A stretch of DNA of 64,000 nucleotides from Stenotrophomonas maltophilia (GCA_002363385.1 DEVL01000006.1:186001-250000), one strand, 5' to 3'; shown: positions 15,817 through 25,687, counted from the first letter of the stretch. Numbers and translations: made by a program. The notes: generated from the letters alone by a model not told the origin.

Positions 15817-17490
15817 ATGCGTCCGACCGCTCTTGCCACCCTGATGGCCTGCCTGCTGGCCGGCACCGCGCAGGCCGATGTGCGTCTGCTGACCGCCGCG
15901 ACCATCCACACTGGCAACCCTGAGGCGCCGGCGGCCACAGCGTTGGCCTGGGATACCGACACCGGGCGGGTGCTCGCCGTCGGTGATCGGCAGGCACTCC
16001 TGGAGCTGTATCCCTTGGCGGCGCTGACCGACGTTGGCCAGGCCACCGTGATCCCGGGGCTGATCGATGCGCATGCACACCTGATGTTCCTGGGCGGCAC
16101 CCTGATGCAGGCCGATCTGACCGGCGCGACGGGCACCCAGGACATCGTGGCGCGCCTGCAGCGCTTTGCGGCCGACAATCCCGACGGCTGGCTGCTGGGC
16201 AGCGGCTGGGACCAGAACCGGTGGCCGGACAAACAGTTCCCGACGGTGGCCGATCTCGACGCGGCGTTCCCGGACCGGCCAGTCTGGCTGGGTCGCATTG
16301 ATGGTCATGCCGGCTGGGGCAACAGCGCAGCGCTGCGCGCGGTCGCACGGCAGCCCGGCCAACGCGCGTTGAGGGGCAACTGGCAGCCGGCCGGTGGGCG
16401 CATCGTGCGCGATGCGAAGGGGCAGCCGAGCGGGGTGTTCGTTGATGAAGCGATGACCCTGGTGCAGGCGGCGATCCCGGCGCCCAGCGACGCCGCGCGC
16501 GAGCAGATGCTGGCCCGCGCGCTGGACAAGGCGGTCAGCCAGGGCCTGACCGGTGTGCACGACATGGGCGTATCGCGCGCCGATCTGGCCCTCATGCGCC
16601 GCTTCGCCGATGCCGGCACGCTGCCGCTGCGTATCGATGCGTATGCCGATGGCAATGGTGATGCCCTCGCGGATCTGTGTGCGCAGGGCGCGTACCAGCA
16701 TGCCGGTGGCCGCCTGGAAATGCGCGGGGTCAAGCTCTTCATGGACGGCGCGCTGGGCAGCCGCGGTGCCGCGCTGTTGGCCGATTACAGCGACGACCCG
16801 CACAACCGCGGGTTGCTGGTGACCTCGCCGGCCGATTTTGAAACGGCGGTGCGCAGGGCCGATGCCTGTCACATCCAGGTCGCCACCCATGCGATCGGGG
16901 ACCGTGGCAACCGGATTGCATTGGATACCTATGCCAAGGTGCTGGGCGAGCGCCGTGGCAGCGATCATCGCTGGCGGATCGAGCATGCGCAGGTGGTGGC
17001 GCTGGAGGACATTCCGCGCTTTGCCCAGCTCGGCGTGATCGCCTCGATGCAACCCACCCACGCCACCTCGGACATGGGCTGGGCGCAGGATCGGATCGGT
17101 CCCGAGCGCATCCTCGGGGCCTATGCGTGGCGACGGATGCTGGGCTCCGGTGCCCGGCTCGCGCTGGGTTCGGACTTCCCGGTAGAGCAGGTGGATCCCC
17201 GCCTGGGCCTGTATGCCGCCGTCACCCGCCAGGACCGTGCCGGCCAACCACCGGGTGGCTGGCAGTCCGATCAGCGCCTGACGGCGGGTGAAGCACTGCG
17301 GGGGTTCACCGCTGATGCGGCGTGGGCGGGCCATGACGAAGCCCAGGTCGGGCGGTTGCAGCCGGGCCTGCGCGCGGATTTCGTGGTGCTGGATCGGGAT
17401 CCACTCAGCGTCGCCCCCGCCGAACTGGCGGACCTGCAGGTGCGCTCGACCTGGGTCGATGGCGCACCGGTATACGACGCGGCGCGGTGA
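15817..17490 (+). CDS. Secreted amidohydrolase (YtcJ/amidohydrolase-3 family)
   Basis: 557 residues from the ATG at 15817, which places a Sec signal peptide (LATLMACLLAGTAQA) at the start; an in-frame ATG 15 bases upstream is less likely. The metal-binding HxH is H86-x-H88 (IDAHAHLMF), and GSGWDQNRW, THAIGDRGNRIALD, WRIEHAQVVA and LGSDFPVE are the standard amidohydrolase-3 motifs. Such enzymes hydrolyse N-substituted amides or cyclic amides; the substrate is unknown. Its 3' end faces the phzF-like gene. Confidence 0.88.
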   Translation: MRPTALATLMACLLAGTAQADVRLLTAATIHTGNPEAPAATALAWDTDTGRVLAVGDRQALLELYPLAALTDVGQATVIPGLIDAHAHLMFLGGTLMQADLTGATGTQDIVARLQRFAADNPDGWLLGSGWDQNRWPDKQFPTVADLDAAFPDRPVWLGRIDGHAGWGNSAALRAVARQPGQRALRGNWQPAGGRIVRDAKGQPSGVFVDEAMTLVQAAIPAPSDAAREQMLARALDKAVSQGLTGVHDMGVSRADLALMRRFADAGTLPLRIDAYADGNGDALADLCAQGAYQHAGGRLEMRGVKLFMDGALGSRGAALLADYSDDPHNRGLLVTSPADFETAVRRADACHIQVATHAIGDRGNRIALDTYAKVLGERRGSDHRWRIEHAQVVALEDIPRFAQLGVIASMQPTHATSDMGWAQDRIGPERILGAYAWRRMLGSGARLALGSDFPVEQVDPRLGLYAAVTRQDRAGQPPGGWQSDQRLTAGEALRGFTADAAWAGHDEAQVGRLQPGLRADFVVLDRDPLSVAPAELADLQVRSTWVDGAPVYDAAR

Positions 17491-17505
17491 CGCGCCGGGC
17501 CGGGA

Positions 17506-18381
17506 TCACCAGTCCAGCGTGCCGCGGATGACGGTCTGCACCTGGCCGCCAGACCAGACATCGCCATGGTCATCGATGCGCAGGGTCAGGCGCGCATCGT
17601 GGCCCACTTCGCGGCCCTGGCTGACCACATAGCTGCCCGCGTTGCCGGGCAGCGCGTCGCGGCTGTCCAGCCAGGCGGCCAGCACGGCGTTGGCCGCCCC
17701 GGAAGCGGCATCTTCAAAGCGACGGCCATTGCCGACGAAGGCGCGCACGGCCAGGTCCCATGCCTGGCCCTGGCTGCGTGCATAGGCGAACACGCCCATG
17801 CTGTCGGTGGCTTCGGCCAGTATTGCCACGGCCTGCCAGTCCGGGGTGAGTGCGCGCAGCGCGGCTTCATCGGCCAGTTCGACCACCCACCAGCTGCGGC
17901 CACCGGCCATGCGCGCCGGCGGCAGGCTGCCCAGTGGCCACCCGGCCAAGGCTTCCTGCAGGCGCGGGTCGGCGGCAGTGGTCACTTCAGCCACCGCGGC
18001 GCGCGGGGTACGGATCGCGATGGTGCGGGCGTCACCGCTGCCGTCCACGCGCAGCGGCAGGGCCCCGGCGATGCCGTCCTGGACCAGCACGCCCTCCACC
18101 GGCGCGGCCACGCCCAGCTCCAGCACGGCATGCGCGGTGCCCACGCTGGGGTGGCCGGCGAACGGAACTTCCTTCTGCGGGCTGAACATCCGGATGCCGT
18201 AGCTCGCGCCCGGGGCTGCAGGCGGGAAGACGAAGGTGGTCTCTGGCAGCCGGGTCCAGCGGGCGATGGCCTGCATCGCCGTCTCGTCCAGGCCCTGTGC
18301 ATCGAGCACGACGGCCAGCGGGTTGCCGGCGCCGGGGTAGGGAGAGAACACATCCAGCTGCAGGAAACGACGGGAGGTCAT
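17506..18381 (-). CDS. PhzF-family isomerase/epimerase-like protein
   Basis: 291 residues with the two-domain diaminopimelate-epimerase-like fold. N-terminal QLDVFSPYPGAGNPLAVVLDAQGL is the family hallmark, E47 (RLPETTFV) is the position of the PhzF catalytic glutamate, and GHPSVGTAHAVL and GAANAVLAAWLDSRD are also conserved. PhzF isomerises a phenazine precursor, but most relatives stand outside phenazine clusters, as here. The ATG at 18381 has GGGAGG upstream on the coding strand side. Substrate unknown. Confidence 0.88.
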   Translation of the reverse strand: MTSRRFLQLDVFSPYPGAGNPLAVVLDAQGLDETAMQAIARWTRLPETTFVFPPAAPGASYGIRMFSPQKEVPFAGHPSVGTAHAVLELGVAAPVEGVLVQDGIAGALPLRVDGSGDARTIAIRTPRAAVAEVTTAADPRLQEALAGWPLGSLPPARMAGGRSWWVVELADEAALRALTPDWQAVAILAEATDSMGVFAYARSQGQAWDLAVRAFVGNGRRFEDAASGAANAVLAAWLDSRDALPGNAGSYVVSQGREVGHDARLTLRIDDHGDVWSGGQVQTVIRGTLDW

Positions 18382-18531
18382 GGCGGGGCGCTCAGCTAAA
18401 AACGGGCGGGCAGCTTACCAACCGGGGCCGCATTGCGGGCCCGGCCCCTGCAACGGGCAGGCTTGGCATAGAATCGGGGGTTCGGCCCGGCGTGCCGGGC
18501 GATTCCCCTCACTACCCAAACCTCCACCTCC

Positions 18532-21135
18532 ATGTCAGCTTCCCCCCTTGTCGATCGCTGGATCGTACTGAAGTTCGGCGGCACCTCCGTGTCGCGTCGT
18601 CACCGCTGGGACACCATCGGCAAGCTGGCGAAAAAACGGGCGGAAGAAACGGGCTCGCGCGTGCTGGTGGTGGTATCGGCGCTGTCCGGGGTGACCAATG
18701 AACTCACCGCGATCGCCGATGGCGCCGCCGACAGTCGCGACCGTGTCGCCGCCCTGGTCGCGCGGCACCGCGCGTTCCTGACCGAGCTGGAGCTGGACGC
18801 CACCGCGCTGGACGTGCGTCTGGACGCGCTGGCCGGGCTGCTGGACGATCCGCGTGCTGCCGGTCGGCCGCTGGAGTGGCAGGCCGAGGTGCTGGGCCAG
18901 GGCGAACTGCTGTCCTCGACCGTCGGTGCGGCCTACCTGCGCGCCAGCGGCCTGGATTTCGGCTGGATGGATGCGCGCGAGTGGCTCGACGCACTGCCGC
19001 CGCAGCCCAGCCAGAGCGAGTGGTCGCAGCGCCTGTCGGTGAACTGCCAGTGGCGTGCCGAGGCCGACTGGGCGGCACGTTTCCGCGCCCAGCCGACCCG
19101 CATGCTGATCACCCAGGGCTTCATCTCCCGCCATGCCGATGGTGGCACCGCCATCCTCGGCCGCGGCGGTTCGGATACCTCGGCGGCCTACTTCGGCGCG
19201 CTGCTGGGGGCCAGCCGCGTGGAGATCTGGACCGATGTGCCGGGCATGTTCAGCGCCAACCCCAAGGATGTGCCTGACGCGCGCCTGCTGACCCGCCTGG
19301 ACTATTACGAGGCGCAGGAAATCGCGACAACCGGCGCCAAGGTGCTGCACCCGCGTTCGATCAAGCCGTGCCGCGATGCCGGCGTGCCGATGGCGATCCT
19401 GGATACCGAGCGCCCCGAGCTGCCGGGCACCAGCATCGATGGCAATGCCGCGGCGGTGCCGGGCGTGAAGGCGATCAGCCGCCGCAACGGCATCGTGCTG
19501 GTCTCGATGGAAGGCATCGGCATGTGGCAGCAGGTCGGCTTCCTGGCCGACGTGTTCGGGCTGTTCAAGAAGCATGGCCTGTCCGTGGATCTGATCGGTT
19601 CGGCCGAAACCAACGTGACGGTCTCGCTGGACCCGTCCGAAAACCTGGTCAGCACCGATGTGCTGGCTGCGCTGTCGGCCGATCTGTCGCAGATCTGCAA
19701 GGTCAAGATCATCGTGCCGTGCGCGGCGATCACCCTGGTCGGCCGCGGCATGCGCTCGCTGCTGCACAAGCTCTCGGACGTGTGGGCCACCTTCGGCCGC
19801 GAACGCGTACACATGATTTCGCAGTCGTCCAACGACTTGAACCTGACCTTCGTCATCGACGAGGCCGATGCGGATGGGCTGCTGCCGATCCTGCACGCCG
19901 AGCTGATCGACAGCGGCGCGATGCCGGTAGAAGAGGGCGAAGTGTTCGGTCCGCGCTGGCGCGAAATCGCCGGCACCATCCGCCCGCGCGAAACCGCCTG
20001 GTGGCGCGGCCAGCGCGAGCATCTGCTGACGCTCGCCCAGGCCGGTACGCCACGTTACGTGTACAACCTGCCGACGGTGCGGGCGCGTGCACGCGCGCTG
20101 ACCGCGATCAAGGCGATCGACCAGCGCTACTACGCGATCAAGGCCAACTCGCACCCGGCCATCCTGGAAGTGCTGGAGCAGGAAGGCTTCGGCCTGGAGT
20201 GCGTGTCGCACGGCGAGCTCAAGCACGTGTTCAACACGCTGCCGACGCTGTCGCCCAAGCGGGTACTGTTCACCCCGAGCTTCGCGCCGCATGCCGAGTA
20301 CGATGCCGCCTTCGCGCTGGGCGTCACGGTCACGCTGGACAACGTGGAAGCCCTGCAGCGCTGGCCGGAGCTGTTCAGCAACCGCGAGCTGTGGCTGCGC
20401 GTGGATCTGGGCCGTGGCGAAGGCCACCATGCCAAGGTCCGCACCGGTGGCAAGGACTCCAAGTTCGGCCTGCCGATCGCCCGCGTGGATGAGTTCGTCC
20501 GCATCGCCGGCGAGTTGGGCACCCGCGTGGTTGGCCTGCATGCGCACCTGGGCAGCGGCGTGGAAACCGCGCAGCACTGGCGCCTGATGTGCGATGAACT
20601 GGCCGGGTTTGCCCGCCGCATCGGCAGCATCGAGACCATCGACATCGGTGGTGGCCTGCCCATTCCCTATAGCGCCGATGACGAGCCGTTCGATCTGGAG
20701 GCCTGGGCCGTCGGCCTGGCCGAAGTGAAGGCCGTGCACCCGGCATTCCGCCTGGCGATCGAGCCGGGTCGTTACCTGGTGGCCGAGTCCGGCGTATTGC
20801 TGGCGCGTGCCACCCAGGTGGTGGAGAAGGACGGCATCCGCCGGGTCGGTCTGGATGCGGGCATGAACACGCTGATGCGCCCGGCCCTGTACGACGCCTG
20901 GCATGACATCGAGAACCTCAGCCGCCTGAGTGGCTATTCCGAAGCGATGTTCGATGTGGTCGGGCCGATCTGCGAATCCAGCGATGTGTTCGGCAAGCGC
21001 CGCCGCCTGCCGGCCTCAACCGCGCCGGACGATGTGATGCTGATCGCCGACGCGGGCGCGTATGGCTACGTCATGGCCAACACCTACAACCAGCGCGAGC
21101 TGCCGCGCGAGGACGTCATCGATGATGGTCCTTGA
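18532..21135 (+). CDS. lysAC: Bifunctional aspartate kinase / diaminopimelate decarboxylase LysAC
   Basis: 867 residues joining the first and last steps of lysine synthesis. Residues about 10-460 are aspartokinase: K14 in VLKFGGTSVS, GRGGSDTSAAYFGALL, then two ACT-like regulatory domains (LVSMEGIGMWQQVGFL and KIIVPCAAITLVGRG). Residues about 480-867 are a PLP-dependent diaminopimelate decarboxylase: K537 in YYAIKANSHP, HLGSGVE, DIGGGLP (704-710), EPGRYLVAESG and CESSDVFG. This fusion is known from Xanthomonadaceae. murL follows after 33 nt, so DAP/lysine balance and peptidoglycan precursor supply share one transcript. Confidence 0.96.
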   Translation: MSASPLVDRWIVLKFGGTSVSRRHRWDTIGKLAKKRAEETGSRVLVVVSALSGVTNELTAIADGAADSRDRVAALVARHRAFLTELELDATALDVRLDALAGLLDDPRAAGRPLEWQAEVLGQGELLSSTVGAAYLRASGLDFGWMDAREWLDALPPQPSQSEWSQRLSVNCQWRAEADWAARFRAQPTRMLITQGFISRHADGGTAILGRGGSDTSAAYFGALLGASRVEIWTDVPGMFSANPKDVPDARLLTRLDYYEAQEIATTGAKVLHPRSIKPCRDAGVPMAILDTERPELPGTSIDGNAAAVPGVKAISRRNGIVLVSMEGIGMWQQVGFLADVFGLFKKHGLSVDLIGSAETNVTVSLDPSENLVSTDVLAALSADLSQICKVKIIVPCAAITLVGRGMRSLLHKLSDVWATFGRERVHMISQSSNDLNLTFVIDEADADGLLPILHAELIDSGAMPVEEGEVFGPRWREIAGTIRPRETAWWRGQREHLLTLAQAGTPRYVYNLPTVRARARALTAIKAIDQRYYAIKANSHPAILEVLEQEGFGLECVSHGELKHVFNTLPTLSPKRVLFTPSFAPHAEYDAAFALGVTVTLDNVEALQRWPELFSNRELWLRVDLGRGEGHHAKVRTGGKDSKFGLPIARVDEFVRIAGELGTRVVGLHAHLGSGVETAQHWRLMCDELAGFARRIGSIETIDIGGGLPIPYSADDEPFDLEAWAVGLAEVKAVHPAFRLAIEPGRYLVAESGVLLARATQVVEKDGIRRVGLDAGMNTLMRPALYDAWHDIENLSRLSGYSEAMFDVVGPICESSDVFGKRRRLPASTAPDDVMLIADAGAYGYVMANTYNQRELPREDVIDDGP

Positions 21136-21168
21136 CCGCTGCCTGCCGCCTTTCAAACCGGATACACC

Positions 21169-22521
21169 ATGACTGCTTTTGATAAACACCAGGTTGCCGT
21201 TTTCCGCTTCGTCCGCTGCGACTTCGCCGCGGACACCGGCGTGGCGCAGCTGGTCTACGCCTTCGATGACGGCCCGGAGCTGATCGAGACGGTGACCATC
21301 CCGGGCGCGCCGTTCGTGCTCGAGGGTGACCGCGCCGAGGCAGTGCAGCGCGCCCTGCGCCTGCTGCACCTGATCGCCGGCGTGAGCTACTACAAGGCCG
21401 GCGTGCCCGAGCAGGTGCGCATCGACAGCTATTCGATCGATGCGGCCACCGCCGCGCTGGTGGAGACGGTCTACCTCAACGGCCTGGGCGAATTCGCCTA
21501 CCGCAATGGCCTGAACCTGCGTGGCCGCTTCCGTCTCCCGGTGGAAGGCGAGGCCTTCGCCGCACCGGCGCTGGGCCTGCGCGAACATGCGCTGGTCGCC
21601 ATCGGCGGCGGCAAGGATTCACTGGTCAGCATTGAAGCGCTGCGCAGCTTGGGCATCGAAGAGACGGTCACCTGGATCGGCGGTTCGCAGCTGATCCGTG
21701 CCTGTGCCGAGCGCACCGGTCTGCCCATCCTCAACATCGGCCGCACGCTGGCCCCGGAGCTGTTCGAGCTCAACCGCCAAGGCGCCTGGAATGGCCATAT
21801 CCCGGTCACCGCGGTGAACTCGGCGATCATGGTGCTGGCCGCGCTGTTGCAGGGCGTGGACCAGGTGGTGTTCTCCAACGAGCGCTCGGCCAGCTATGGC
21901 AGCCAGATTCCGGGCACCGGCGAGGTCAATCACCAGTGGTCGAAGGGCTGGGCGTTCGAGCAGGCCTTCGGCGAGCATCTGGAACGGCACGTCGCGGCGG
22001 ACCTGCACTATTACTCACTGCTGCGCCCGCTCTCGGAGCTGGCGGTGGCACGACAGTTCGCCAAGAGCGACTTCTACGATGCGCATTTCTCCAGCTGCAA
22101 CCGCAATTTCCACATTCTGGGCGAGCGCCCGGTGAATCGCTGGTGCGGCGTCTGCCCGAAGTGCCACTTCGTGTTCCTGGCGCTGGCCCCGTTCATGCCC
22201 AAGATGCGCCTGGTGGGCATCTTCGGCCGCAACCTGCTCGACGACATCGAGCAGGCGCCGGGCTTTGATGCGCTGCTGGAATTCCAGGACCACAAACCGT
22301 TCGAGTGCGTGGGCGAAGGCCGCGAATCGCGCGCGGCGATGGCGACCCTGGCCGAGCGCCCGGAGTGGAATGAAGATGCGCTGGTGAAGCGTTTCGTCCA
22401 CGAGATCCGCCCGCAGCTGGATGCCACCGAACTGCAGATCGAGCCGCTGCTGGCGCTGGAAGGCGAACACCGCATTCCGCCGGCGATCTGGGAGCGTCTG
22501 CGTGCGAATTTCGCAGCTTGA
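21169..22521 (+). CDS. murL: UDP-MurNAc-L-Ala-L-Glu epimerase MurL
   Basis: 450 residues. The family was first seen as uncharacterised and was shown in Xanthomonas oryzae to epimerise the terminal L-Glu of UDP-MurNAc-L-Ala-L-Glu to D-Glu. Visible features are an ATP-pyrophosphatase-like loop GGGKDSLVSIEAL (146-158) and a cysteine cluster CGVCPKC (326-332) within NRWCGVCPKCHFVFLALAPF. The partner ligase gene murD2 overlaps its 3' end by 20 nt. Together they replace the usual glutamate racemase plus MurD route. Confidence 0.94.
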   Translation: MTAFDKHQVAVFRFVRCDFAADTGVAQLVYAFDDGPELIETVTIPGAPFVLEGDRAEAVQRALRLLHLIAGVSYYKAGVPEQVRIDSYSIDAATAALVETVYLNGLGEFAYRNGLNLRGRFRLPVEGEAFAAPALGLREHALVAIGGGKDSLVSIEALRSLGIEETVTWIGGSQLIRACAERTGLPILNIGRTLAPELFELNRQGAWNGHIPVTAVNSAIMVLAALLQGVDQVVFSNERSASYGSQIPGTGEVNHQWSKGWAFEQAFGEHLERHVAADLHYYSLLRPLSELAVARQFAKSDFYDAHFSSCNRNFHILGERPVNRWCGVCPKCHFVFLALAPFMPKMRLVGIFGRNLLDDIEQAPGFDALLEFQDHKPFECVGEGRESRAAMATLAERPEWNEDALVKRFVHEIRPQLDATELQIEPLLALEGEHRIPPAIWERLRANFAA

Positions 22522-23911
22522 AGGCAAGCGCGTTGCGTTGTGGGGCTGGGGACGTGAGGGGCGCGCGGCGTTCCGCGTCCTGCAGCAGCGGCTGCCGTCG
22601 CTGCCGCTGACCCTGTTCTGCCCGGAGGTCGAGGCCGCTGGCGCCCGTGAGGAAACCCGGGGTGCGCTGACGGTCCGTTCGGAGGTCACCGGCGACGCGC
22701 TGGCCGCGTTCGAGGTGGTGATCAAATCGCCGGGCATCAGCCCGTATGGCGACGCTGCGTTGCACGCCTCCACACAGGGCACGCAGTTCATTGGCGGCAC
22801 CTCGCTGTGGTTCGCCGAGCACGCCGCTGCCGACGGCATCGTGCACGACACGGTGTGCGTGACCGGTACCAAGGGCAAGAGCACCACCACCGCGCTGCTG
22901 GCGCATCTGCTGCGCGCCTCGGGTGCGCGCACCGGGCTGATCGGCAACATCGGTCTGCCGCTGCTGGAAGTGCTGGATTCCAAGCCGGCGCCGCAGTACT
23001 GGGCAGTGGAGCTGTCCAGCTACCAGACCGGCGAGGTCGCGCGCAGTGGCGCGCACCCGCAGGTCGCCATCGTGCTGAACCTGTTCCCCGAGCACCTGGA
23101 CTGGCATGGCAGCGAAGCGCGCTACATCGAAGACAAGCTGCGCCTGGTCACCGAGGCCGCACCGCAGATCGCGGTGCTCAACGCGGCCGACCCACACCTG
23201 GCCGGGTTGGCGCTGCCGGAGAGCGAGGTTGTCTGGTTCAACCAGCCGCAAGGCTGGCATATGCGCGGCGATATCGTGCATCGCGGCCAACAGGCCGTGT
23301 TCGATACCTCACACACGCCGCTGCCCGGCCGACACAACCGCGGCAACCTGTGCGCGGTGCTGGCGGCGATCGAGGCATTGGGCCTGGATGCGGTGGCGCT
23401 GGCCCCGGCGGTGCAGGATTTCCGACCGCTGCCCAACCGCCTGCAGACCATCGGTACGCGCGACGGGGTCACCTTCGTCAACGATTCGATCAGCACCACG
23501 CCGCACGCGAGTCTGGCAGCACTGGAGTGTTTCGCCGGTTGCCGCATCGCGCTGCTGGTGGGCGGGCATGATCGTGGCCTGGATTGGCACGACTTCGTCG
23601 CGCACATGGCGCACGACGTGCCGCCGGTGGAGATCGTCACCATGGGCGCCAACGGCCCGCGCATCCATGCGCTGCTGCAGCCGTTGGCCGAAGCCGGCCG
23701 CTTCGGTCTGCATGCCGCTGCCGATATGCCCGAGGCCATGCGGCTGGCGCAGGCCGCGCTCGGCGGGCAGGGCGGGGTGGTGCTGCTCTCGCCCGGGGCG
23801 CCGAGCTATGGCGTGTACCGCGACTACGTCGCCCGTGGCCGGCACTTCGCCGAACTGGCGGGGTTTGATCCGGACCAGATCACCGCGATTCCGGGCATCG
23901 GGATTGCCTGA
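22502..23911 (+). CDS. murD2: UDP-MurNAc-L-Ala:L-glutamate ligase MurD2
   Basis: 469 residues from a GTG at 22502, inside the end of murL. It has the Mur ligase layout: N-terminal nucleotide-sugar domain (KRVALWGWGREGRAAF), ATP loop GTKGKST (122-128), and the C-terminal domain with RLQTIGTRDGVTFVNDSISTTPHASLAAL and LLSPGAPSYGVYRDY. Compared with ordinary MurD it adds L-Glu, not D-Glu, to UDP-MurNAc-L-Ala, as shown for Xanthomonas; MurL then inverts the centre. The GTG choice follows from the overlap and the GWGREG start of the first domain. Confidence 0.94.
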   Translation: MRISQLEGKRVALWGWGREGRAAFRVLQQRLPSLPLTLFCPEVEAAGAREETRGALTVRSEVTGDALAAFEVVIKSPGISPYGDAALHASTQGTQFIGGTSLWFAEHAAADGIVHDTVCVTGTKGKSTTTALLAHLLRASGARTGLIGNIGLPLLEVLDSKPAPQYWAVELSSYQTGEVARSGAHPQVAIVLNLFPEHLDWHGSEARYIEDKLRLVTEAAPQIAVLNAADPHLAGLALPESEVVWFNQPQGWHMRGDIVHRGQQAVFDTSHTPLPGRHNRGNLCAVLAAIEALGLDAVALAPAVQDFRPLPNRLQTIGTRDGVTFVNDSISTTPHASLAALECFAGCRIALLVGGHDRGLDWHDFVAHMAHDVPPVEIVTMGANGPRIHALLQPLAEAGRFGLHAAADMPEAMRLAQAALGGQGGVVLLSPGAPSYGVYRDYVARGRHFAELAGFDPDQITAIPGIGIA

Positions 23912-23920
23912 TCTGTCGAT

Positions 23921-23986
23921 GTAGCGCCACGCCATGCGTGGCTGCTGTTGGCATGGATTCTGCAGCCACGCATGGCGTGGCTCTAC
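23921..23986. repeat. Head-to-head pair of SMAG-type REP elements
   Basis: A GTAG-headed palindrome (23921-23942, GCCACGCCATGCGTGGC core) and its reverse copy ending CTAC (23965-23986) face each other 22 nt apart, 10 nt after the murD2 stop. The pair can form a long hairpin and may cap the murD2 transcript. Confidence 0.8.
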
Positions 23987-24040
23987 CGTTGGGGCGACGG
24001 GGATACTGCATCCACCCTGGTTACGCCGGTGAGGCAGGCA

Positions 24041-24649
24041 TCAGGCTTCTTCCTCATCGATGAACGCGTAATCCCCGTCGATGAGCTGCTGCAGGTACGC
24101 ATCGAAACTCGGCGCGATCACCCGGTAGCTGTCCGGGTCGTGGAGGTAGCGCACCACCTGGCCGACCGTGCCACCGGGTGCGGGATCGAAATCCAGATAC
24201 AGCATCGAGGTGCCGCCATTGTTCATGCAGTGCGAGAAGCACAGGCGCTTGCCCATCGGCAGATCCGCATCGATGCCATCGCCGAGGATCTCGGGGTCTT
24301 CCTCCAGCCATTCCTCGTAGATCGAGCGGATGCTGTCATCCCACTGCGCGCTGTCCTCGAACACCTGCTCCACCGAACGCAGGTAGTAGGGGTAATGCCC
24401 CTCCTCGACATCCGAACCCAGCATCAGCACCACGACATCGCCACTGGGATACGTGCGGAAATGCGTGCCATCCACCCGCGCCAGCAGCGCAACCAGACTC
24501 TCGGGCACCTGCGGCCAGCGCTCGCGCAAACGTGCCAGATCGCCCGCGCTGGCTCCTTCGACCCACGCCCACATCCGCGCATCGTCTTCGGGCAGGCGCG
24601 GCACCAGGCCGGACAGGAAGCGGTCGACAAGGCTCATGAGCTGTTCCAT
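24041..24649 (-). CDS. SMI1/KNR4 (SUKH)-family protein
   Basis: 202 residues from the ATG at 24649; an ATG at 24637 with GGAAC upstream is an equally good start. The SUKH pattern is visible: ASAGDLARLRERWPQVPESLVALLARVDG, then a beta-rich middle and LYLDFDPAPGGTVGQVVRYLHDPDSYRVIAPSFDAYLQQLIDG at the end. SUKH proteins are often immunity proteins against polymorphic toxins, yet no toxin gene is nearby, so it may be an orphan or a housekeeping relative. The C-terminus is very acidic (DEEEA). Confidence 0.8.
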   Translation of the reverse strand: MEQLMSLVDRFLSGLVPRLPEDDARMWAWVEGASAGDLARLRERWPQVPESLVALLARVDGTHFRTYPSGDVVVLMLGSDVEEGHYPYYLRSVEQVFEDSAQWDDSIRSIYEEWLEEDPEILGDGIDADLPMGKRLCFSHCMNNGGTSMLYLDFDPAPGGTVGQVVRYLHDPDSYRVIAPSFDAYLQQLIDGDYAFIDEEEA

Positions 24650-24819
24650 ACACAAGGGGGCGGCCAGCCTGCCATAACAGGGGCGGAGGTAGTTAATCCA
24701 GATGGGGTCTTCCGCGGCCGCCTGCCAGGTCACGGGAGTTCACGTCGACCCGGTGCTTCTACACGGTCCCGTCAACCGACCGTCATACACTCAGGGTTCT
24801 TTCTGTCGGGAGCAGACGC

Positions 24820-25614
24820 ATGAACAGGCAATGGCGATGGGGTGCGGCGGTGCTGTTGGGCATGACGGCGCTGCCCGCGCTGGCGGCGATGCAGGCCAAG
24901 CCGGTGGAGTGGACCCAGGACGGCACCACCTTCAGCGGGGTGCTGGTCTATGACGACAGCGACAACGACAAACGCCCGGGCCTGGTGATGGTGCCCAACT
25001 GGAAGGGCGTCAACGATTCGGCCATCGCCAAGGCCAAGCAGCTGGCCGGCGATGACTATGTGGTGCTGGTGGCCGATGTGTACGGCAAGGGTGTGCGCCC
25101 GAAGACCGATGCCGAGGCGGGTCCGGTGGCGACCAAGCTGCGCAATGACCGCCCCGTGCTGCGGGCGCGTGCGCTCAAGGCGATCGAGGTGCTCAAGGCG
25201 CAGGCTGGCAAGGCGCCGCTGGATACCAGCCGGATCGGCGCGGTCGGGTTCTGCTTCGGCGGCACCACGGTGCTTGAGATGGCGCGAGCTGGGGCACCGC
25301 TGGCCGGTGTGGTCAGCCTGCACGGTGGGCTGGGCTCGCCATTGCCGGCCAAGGCCGGTGGCACCCATCCCTCCGTACTGGTGCTCAATGGCGCCGACGA
25401 CAAGAGCGTGAGCAAGGACGACATCGCCAGCTTCGAGCAGGAAATGAACGCGGCCAAGGTCGACTGGGAGTTCACCAATTACAGTGGCGCGGTCCACTGC
25501 TTTGCCGAGTCGGATGCGAACAGTCCGCCGGGGTGCCAGTACAACGAGCGCGCCGCCAAGCGCGCGTGGAAGGCGCTGGATGAGTTCTTCGAGGAACGGT
25601 TCGAGACGCGTTGA
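24820..25614 (+). CDS. Secreted dienelactone-hydrolase-family alpha/beta hydrolase
   Basis: 264 residues with a Sec signal peptide (about 1-23, LGMTALPALA). The catalytic triad of the family is visible as C145 (GFCFGG), D193/D194 (LNGADD) and H226 (GAVHCFAE). The nucleophile is cysteine, as in true dienelactone hydrolases, but a periplasmic location argues against a classical role in chloroaromatic degradation. It stands alone, followed by REP-type palindromes. Substrate unknown. Confidence 0.9.
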   Translation: MNRQWRWGAAVLLGMTALPALAAMQAKPVEWTQDGTTFSGVLVYDDSDNDKRPGLVMVPNWKGVNDSAIAKAKQLAGDDYVVLVADVYGKGVRPKTDAEAGPVATKLRNDRPVLRARALKAIEVLKAQAGKAPLDTSRIGAVGFCFGGTTVLEMARAGAPLAGVVSLHGGLGSPLPAKAGGTHPSVLVLNGADDKSVSKDDIASFEQEMNAAKVDWEFTNYSGAVHCFAESDANSPPGCQYNERAAKRAWKALDEFFEERFETR

Positions 25615-25622
25615 GCGTAAGG

Positions 25623-25679
25623 GGTACCGACCAACGGTCGGTACCTACACATCGCGGCAGCTGCCGACCGTGGTCGGCG
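25623..25679. repeat. SMAG-type REP element plus adjacent palindrome
   Basis: GGTACCGACC-AAC-GGTCGGTACCTAC (25623-25648) is a SMAG palindrome in reverse orientation (CTAC end). A second small hairpin with CCGACC/GGTCGG follows at about 25663-25679. They sit between convergent genes. Confidence 0.65.
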
Positions 25680-25687
25680 CCTTCCGA

